8,715 bases of DNA, taken from contig DLYX01000287.1 of NCBI GenBank assembly GCA_003447545.1, positions 1 through 8,715 on the forward strand. Direction: 5' to 3'. Below the pieces are notes generated by a model. The model was given only the letters and a program-made list of their open reading frames with translations, searched no databases and had not been told where the DNA came from. Made by a program: the position numbers and the translations under genes. The DNA is from Deltaproteobacteria bacterium (GTDB taxonomy: Bacteria > Desulfobacterota > Binatia > UBA12015). Below are positions 5,730 to 8,715 of the stretch, one piece after another; the first letter of the stretch is position 1, and the number at the start of each line of letters is the position of its first letter.

Positions 5730-7919
5730 ATGGTGGAATCTATAAATTCCTCCCGGAAACACGCGGCTGGACGTTTCCACGGAGCGGTCGAGGCTCTGGT
5801 TGTCGTCTTCCTTTATGCTGTGGCCGTTCCCTGGGTTTTGCGTCCCTGGTTTTTGGCCCCCGACCTCCTGCCGGCATGGGAAGGCCCCTACGCGACCATG
5901 ACTCATGCGGATCTTTTCCTGAATATCTGGATTTTGGGCTGGGTGGCGCACGCCGCGCTTGTGGACCCGACAATGATTTTTTCCGGGAATATCTTTCATC
6001 CCGCTCCCGGCGCGATTCTCGGTTCCGAAAATATGCTGGCCCATGTCCCCTGGACCGCTCCGGTTCTCGCGTTCGGTGGAAGCGCTTTGCTGATGTTCAA
6101 AACTTACCTCCTGGAGTCTTTCGCGCTGAGTGGTCTCGGGATGTTCCTCTACGTGCGCTACCATACGAAAAATCCCGCGGCGGCCTTCTTCGCCGGGGCT
6201 GCGTATACCTTCACCGTCTTTCGCACGGACACGCTGGCGCAGCCCCAATATCTGGGGACGGCCTTTCTCCCTCTCGCTCTTCTTTCGATTGATCTCTGGC
6301 TGGCCTCCGGTCGTTGGCGCTGGGCGATCGGTCTCGGCCTGAGCCTGGCGGCGCAAGCCTATGCTTGCGTCTATATCGGGTTTTTCACGCTCATTTTGAC
6401 GCCGATCTATGCTCTGGTTCGCCTCCTTGAGGGGGGGCGTCCACGATGGCAGGAGGTGCTGGGTTTATTAGGTGGTGGAGGGGTCGCCGTGCTTCTTCTT
6501 TTGCCTCTGGCGGCACCCTATCTCGAGGCTCGCAGCCTCGGCATGATCCCGATTCGAGATCCGGCAGTTGTGCGGGTCGGGTCGTGGACATTATCCGGGT
6601 ATGCCACGGCCGCCTTTTTGAATTGGGTCGGATTCCTTCCCGTTGCCCTCGCCGTTTACGGGTGGTTGCTCCGACTCGCCCCGGCGCGCGATATGGATCT
6701 GCGGTTCCGCGCCGCTCTGCCGGTGCGCGCCCTGGGCGTCTTTGTCGTGGTCGGGCTCTGGCTGGGACTCGGGCCGGTCATCGAGCTTCCGGGAGGCATG
6801 GAAGTTCCCGGGCTCTATGCCGCATTCGAGTGGGTGATTCCGGGATTCTCCTCGATGCGTGTGCCGATTCGATTTGCGGCGGCGGTGGCGGCGGGGTTGT
6901 CGGCGCTGGCCGGTTTCACGGTCGCGGAGATTTTCCGAACCTGGCGGCCGAGTCGGCAGTTGGTGGGAGGTATGGCGCTCGCGGTTGTCTGCGTGTTGGG
7001 GGCGTCGCGTGAGCCTCGGGCGACGATGGTGGCCGGATTCCAACCCGGGGCGGATGCCGCCTATGATTTCCTCGCGGCGCAGGAGGGTGGTCGGGCGCTG
7101 CTGGAGCTCCCCGGACCGACCCGTCTGATCGGCGACCTTGGCGCCAACCTCCGCAACAGTCGCTATATGATGAACAGTACGCGCCATTGGCGACCACTGC
7201 TCAACGGCTACACAGCCTACCCGCCGCCAGCCGCCGCGGTCTTCTATCCGGCGATCCTGAATCTACCGAATCCCGAGGCTTTGCAGCGTCTTGTGGATTT
7301 GACGGGTGTTGGCTGGATTTTGTTGCATCGCGACGATTTGTCGCCCAAGGAAGCTCCCCGGTGGGAGGGCCCGGTTCCTTCGGAGTTGGCGCTGGTCGGG
7401 ACCTTTGGCTCTGACGAACTCTATCGGATTGATTTAACCCCACAGCAGGATTGGCAGGAACGGTTGGCTCGGAAGCCCGCCGCGGAAGCTCGAACCTTCA
7501 CGGGCATCGCGATTGAGCCCATCACTCCCGAATGCCGACCCTTGTCTCTGGAAATCATGGAAGCGCCGGATCGATTCTCCCGTCTGCCTGTGGGCGTGCG
7601 GATGGGTGTTCTGGTCCGGAACGGGTCGTCCTGCGATCTGCCGGCATTGGCCGCGCTGCCAGAGGGCCTGGTCGGGATTACGTATCGTTGGCGACGCGCC
7701 GACAGCGGCACTTGGGGAGTGGCGGAACCCATGTCCCGCCTCCTCGACGATATTCCGGCAGGGGAAAATGTCCTCGTCCCGATTGCGGTATCACCGCCGG
7801 CGGCAGTGACGGGATCCTGGGAATTGGAGATCCAGTTAATCCAGCAAGGGCAGGACCAACCGTTGGCCACAGCCCGTCGGCTCTTTCCGATTGGACCGGT
7901 CCCGGGTGCGCGCTTCTGA
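5730..7919 (+). CDS. GT-C-like polytopic membrane protein with soluble C-terminal region
   Basis: A 729-residue protein. Residues about 20-425 hold roughly 11-12 hydrophobic segments (for example 21-38, 62-78, 104-122, 150-165, 173-190, 196-222, 240-258, 327-345, 380-400). Residues about 425-729 are soluble and probably periplasmic. The start of the first large loop carries Asp61 (THADLFLNIW), followed by NIFHPAPGAILGSEN (86-100). This layout occurs in uncharacterised GT-C proteins, which transfer sugars from polyprenyl-phosphate donors, with an acidic residue in the first loop taking part in catalysis. SSMRVPIRFAAAVAAG before the last helices also fits. The C-terminal part has DLTGVGWILLHRDD (about 525-538) and a beta-rich end (about 600-720). 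The start at ATG 5730 lacks a clear ribosome binding site; GTG 5733 is an alternative. Glycosyltransferase activity is inferred, with no proven substrate. The gene is monocistronic. Confidence 0.8.
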   Translation: MVESINSSRKHAAGRFHGAVEALVVVFLYAVAVPWVLRPWFLAPDLLPAWEGPYATMTHADLFLNIWILGWVAHAALVDPTMIFSGNIFHPAPGAILGSENMLAHVPWTAPVLAFGGSALLMFKTYLLESFALSGLGMFLYVRYHTKNPAAAFFAGAAYTFTVFRTDTLAQPQYLGTAFLPLALLSIDLWLASGRWRWAIGLGLSLAAQAYACVYIGFFTLILTPIYALVRLLEGGRPRWQEVLGLLGGGGVAVLLLLPLAAPYLEARSLGMIPIRDPAVVRVGSWTLSGYATAAFLNWVGFLPVALAVYGWLLRLAPARDMDLRFRAALPVRALGVFVVVGLWLGLGPVIELPGGMEVPGLYAAFEWVIPGFSSMRVPIRFAAAVAAGLSALAGFTVAEIFRTWRPSRQLVGGMALAVVCVLGASREPRATMVAGFQPGADAAYDFLAAQEGGRALLELPGPTRLIGDLGANLRNSRYMMNSTRHWRPLLNGYTAYPPPAAAVFYPAILNLPNPEALQRLVDLTGVGWILLHRDDLSPKEAPRWEGPVPSELALVGTFGSDELYRIDLTPQQDWQERLARKPAAEARTFTGIAIEPITPECRPLSLEIMEAPDRFSRLPVGVRMGVLVRNGSSCDLPALAALPEGLVGITYRWRRADSGTWGVAEPMSRLLDDIPAGENVLVPIAVSPPAAVTGSWELEIQLIQQGQDQPLATARRLFPIGPVPGARF

Positions 7920-7956
7920 ACGCGAGCAGGTCTCTGGAGACGCAAGGAGCATATTT

Positions 7957-8715
7957 TCAGAGTGTCGGCGCGGCGACGTCCTTGAAATGAACCTGGATCC
8001 CGGTCGCGAGACTCTGGAACAAGGCCTCTCGCTCTGCAGCGTTCTCCTCGAGTTCGAGAGTCACGCCGAACTTATGTTCCTCGGCCATTTGCCGCGCTTT
8101 ACCCAGAGCGCCGGCACCATACATCTGCATGGCGTCCGAGACACCGGGAACCCACTGGCGGGCACTGCCCACGGCAAAGCTGCCGGCGCGAAATGCACTC
8201 AGGAAGGGATCGGGAAGCAGGCTCTCGGATGTCTGGAACCACTCTCCGCCGGAGAGGTGGAGGAACGTATTTCGGACAACGCTGTCGGGGAGAGCACCCG
8301 TCTGCATGAGTTGAGCAACGGTACCCACGACGATATCCAGAAAGGTTTCGCCGAAAAGGTCCGGGAATGCCTGGTGTGCGACCAGCGCACTCCAGAGGTC
8401 ACGCTCTTCTTCGATCGACTCGGTGAGCAGGACATCCTCGATGCCGAGCAAGTAGCCGACATAGCGCCAGAGGTGATGATGGGCATCGATATCCTCGCGG
8501 GATAGCGGCACGCCGAGGCGGCTCATCGAGCGCAGATTCAGGTAATCAAAAAGCCCAAGAGTCATCGCGAGCATTGTCTGGTCCAGAGGTTCGCCGACGT
8601 AAGCTTCGGTGAATCCGGGGCTGCGCTTGATCCAGGAGCGGATCGATCCGTGCAACAGGCGCACTCGCACAGCAGTTTCAAAGCCCAGATTTCCTGGCTC
8701 CAGCCCACCGGGCGC
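7957..8715 (-). CDS. DUF2236 (MpaB/latex-clearing-protein-like) oxygenase, N-terminus cut by right edge
   Basis: About 252 residues are visible. The frame is open to the right edge, and the GTG at 8670 is internal: upstream codons read GGLEPGNLGFETA and lead straight into VRVRLLHGSIR. The family-like features are that RLLH block, GEPLDQTMLAMTLGLFDYLN, and the HHHLWRYVGYLLGIED block (about 8424-8481) with three consecutive histidines. DUF2236 members include the rubber-cleaving haem oxygenase Lcp and the fungal MpaB oxygenase. Most bacterial members are uncharacterised, and haem binding here is inferred only from the family. No membrane segment or signal peptide is visible in the part present. 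The stop at 7957-7959 lies 37 bp from the stop of the convergent membrane protein gene, with no clear terminator between them. Confidence 0.82.
   Translation of the reverse strand, partial: APGGLEPGNLGFETAVRVRLLHGSIRSWIKRSPGFTEAYVGEPLDQTMLAMTLGLFDYLNLRSMSRLGVPLSREDIDAHHHLWRYVGYLLGIEDVLLTESIEEERDLWSALVAHQAFPDLFGETFLDIVVGTVAQLMQTGALPDSVVRNTFLHLSGGEWFQTSESLLPDPFLSAFRAGSFAVGSARQWVPGVSDAMQMYGAGALGKARQMAEEHKFGVTLELEENAAEREALFQSLATGIQVHFKDVAAPTL

Noticed and set aside
5617..5745. A 42-codon plus-strand frame from ATG 5617 overlapping the start of the membrane protein
   Set aside because: The GGAGG here lies within the start codon region rather than before it, and the peptide has no recognisable features.
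5583..6356. A 257-codon minus-strand frame ending in a short MSDSLEFIHEE peptide that overlaps the monooxygenase start, considered as a translational leader
   Set aside because: The long frame is a shadow of the membrane protein gene. The short ATG peptide has no ribosome binding site before it.
7920..7956. GTCT-CTGG-AGAC mini-hairpin between the convergent membrane protein and DUF2236 genes as a terminator
   Set aside because: The stem is only four base pairs and no T-tract follows it directly; too weak to support.

Overview
The window is compact, GC-rich bacterial chromosome with eight candidate protein genes, two of them cut by the window edges. No tRNA, rRNA, CRISPR array, insertion sequence or phage gene was seen. 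Gene content (an F420-type luciferase-like oxidoreductase, an EthA-type Baeyer-Villiger monooxygenase, a DUF2236/MpaB-like oxygenase, a GT-C-like membrane protein and a DRE-TIM aldolase) together with AGGAGG-type ribosome binding sites suggests an uncultured, environmental, aerobic bacterium. A Deltaproteobacteria/Myxococcota/Binatota-like or actinobacterial relative is possible. This placement is inferred from gene content only and is weak.

Layout, left to right. (1) 2-994 (+): C-terminal half of a pepF/M3-family zinc oligoendopeptidase. (2) 995-1558: a mostly non-coding stretch holding one small candidate gene (1157-1366, +) with a strong ribosome binding site. (3) 1559-2530 (+): a DRE-TIM (HMGL-like) metal-dependent aldolase of unknown substrate. 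(4) 2545-2572: a perfect 12-bp hairpin between convergent genes. (5) A three-gene minus-strand cluster, transcribed from 5593 down to 2581: EthA-type FAD/NADPH Baeyer-Villiger monooxygenase, a small cupin-fold protein, and an LLM-class probable F420-dependent oxidoreductase. The gaps are 55 and 27 bp, so it is probably an operon. (6) 5594-5729: a divergent promoter region with a small inverted repeat. (7) 5730-7919 (+): a 729-residue polytopic membrane protein resembling GT-C glycosyltransferases, with a large soluble C-terminal part. (8) 7957-8715 (-): a DUF2236 (MpaB/Lcp-like) oxygenase, convergent with the previous gene and running off the right edge.

How the genes may work together: the minus-strand trio pairs two cofactor-dependent redox enzymes, one flavin/NADPH and one probably F420, with a putative metal-binding cupin. 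That would suit stepwise oxidation of a hydrophobic ketone or similar compound. The DUF2236 protein is another predicted oxygenase close by but not in the same operon. The peptidase, aldolase and membrane protein show no obvious link to this pathway. I found no convincing new defence or mobile system. The most interesting unexplained items are the cupin in the monooxygenase cluster, the orphan aldolase and the small gene before it.
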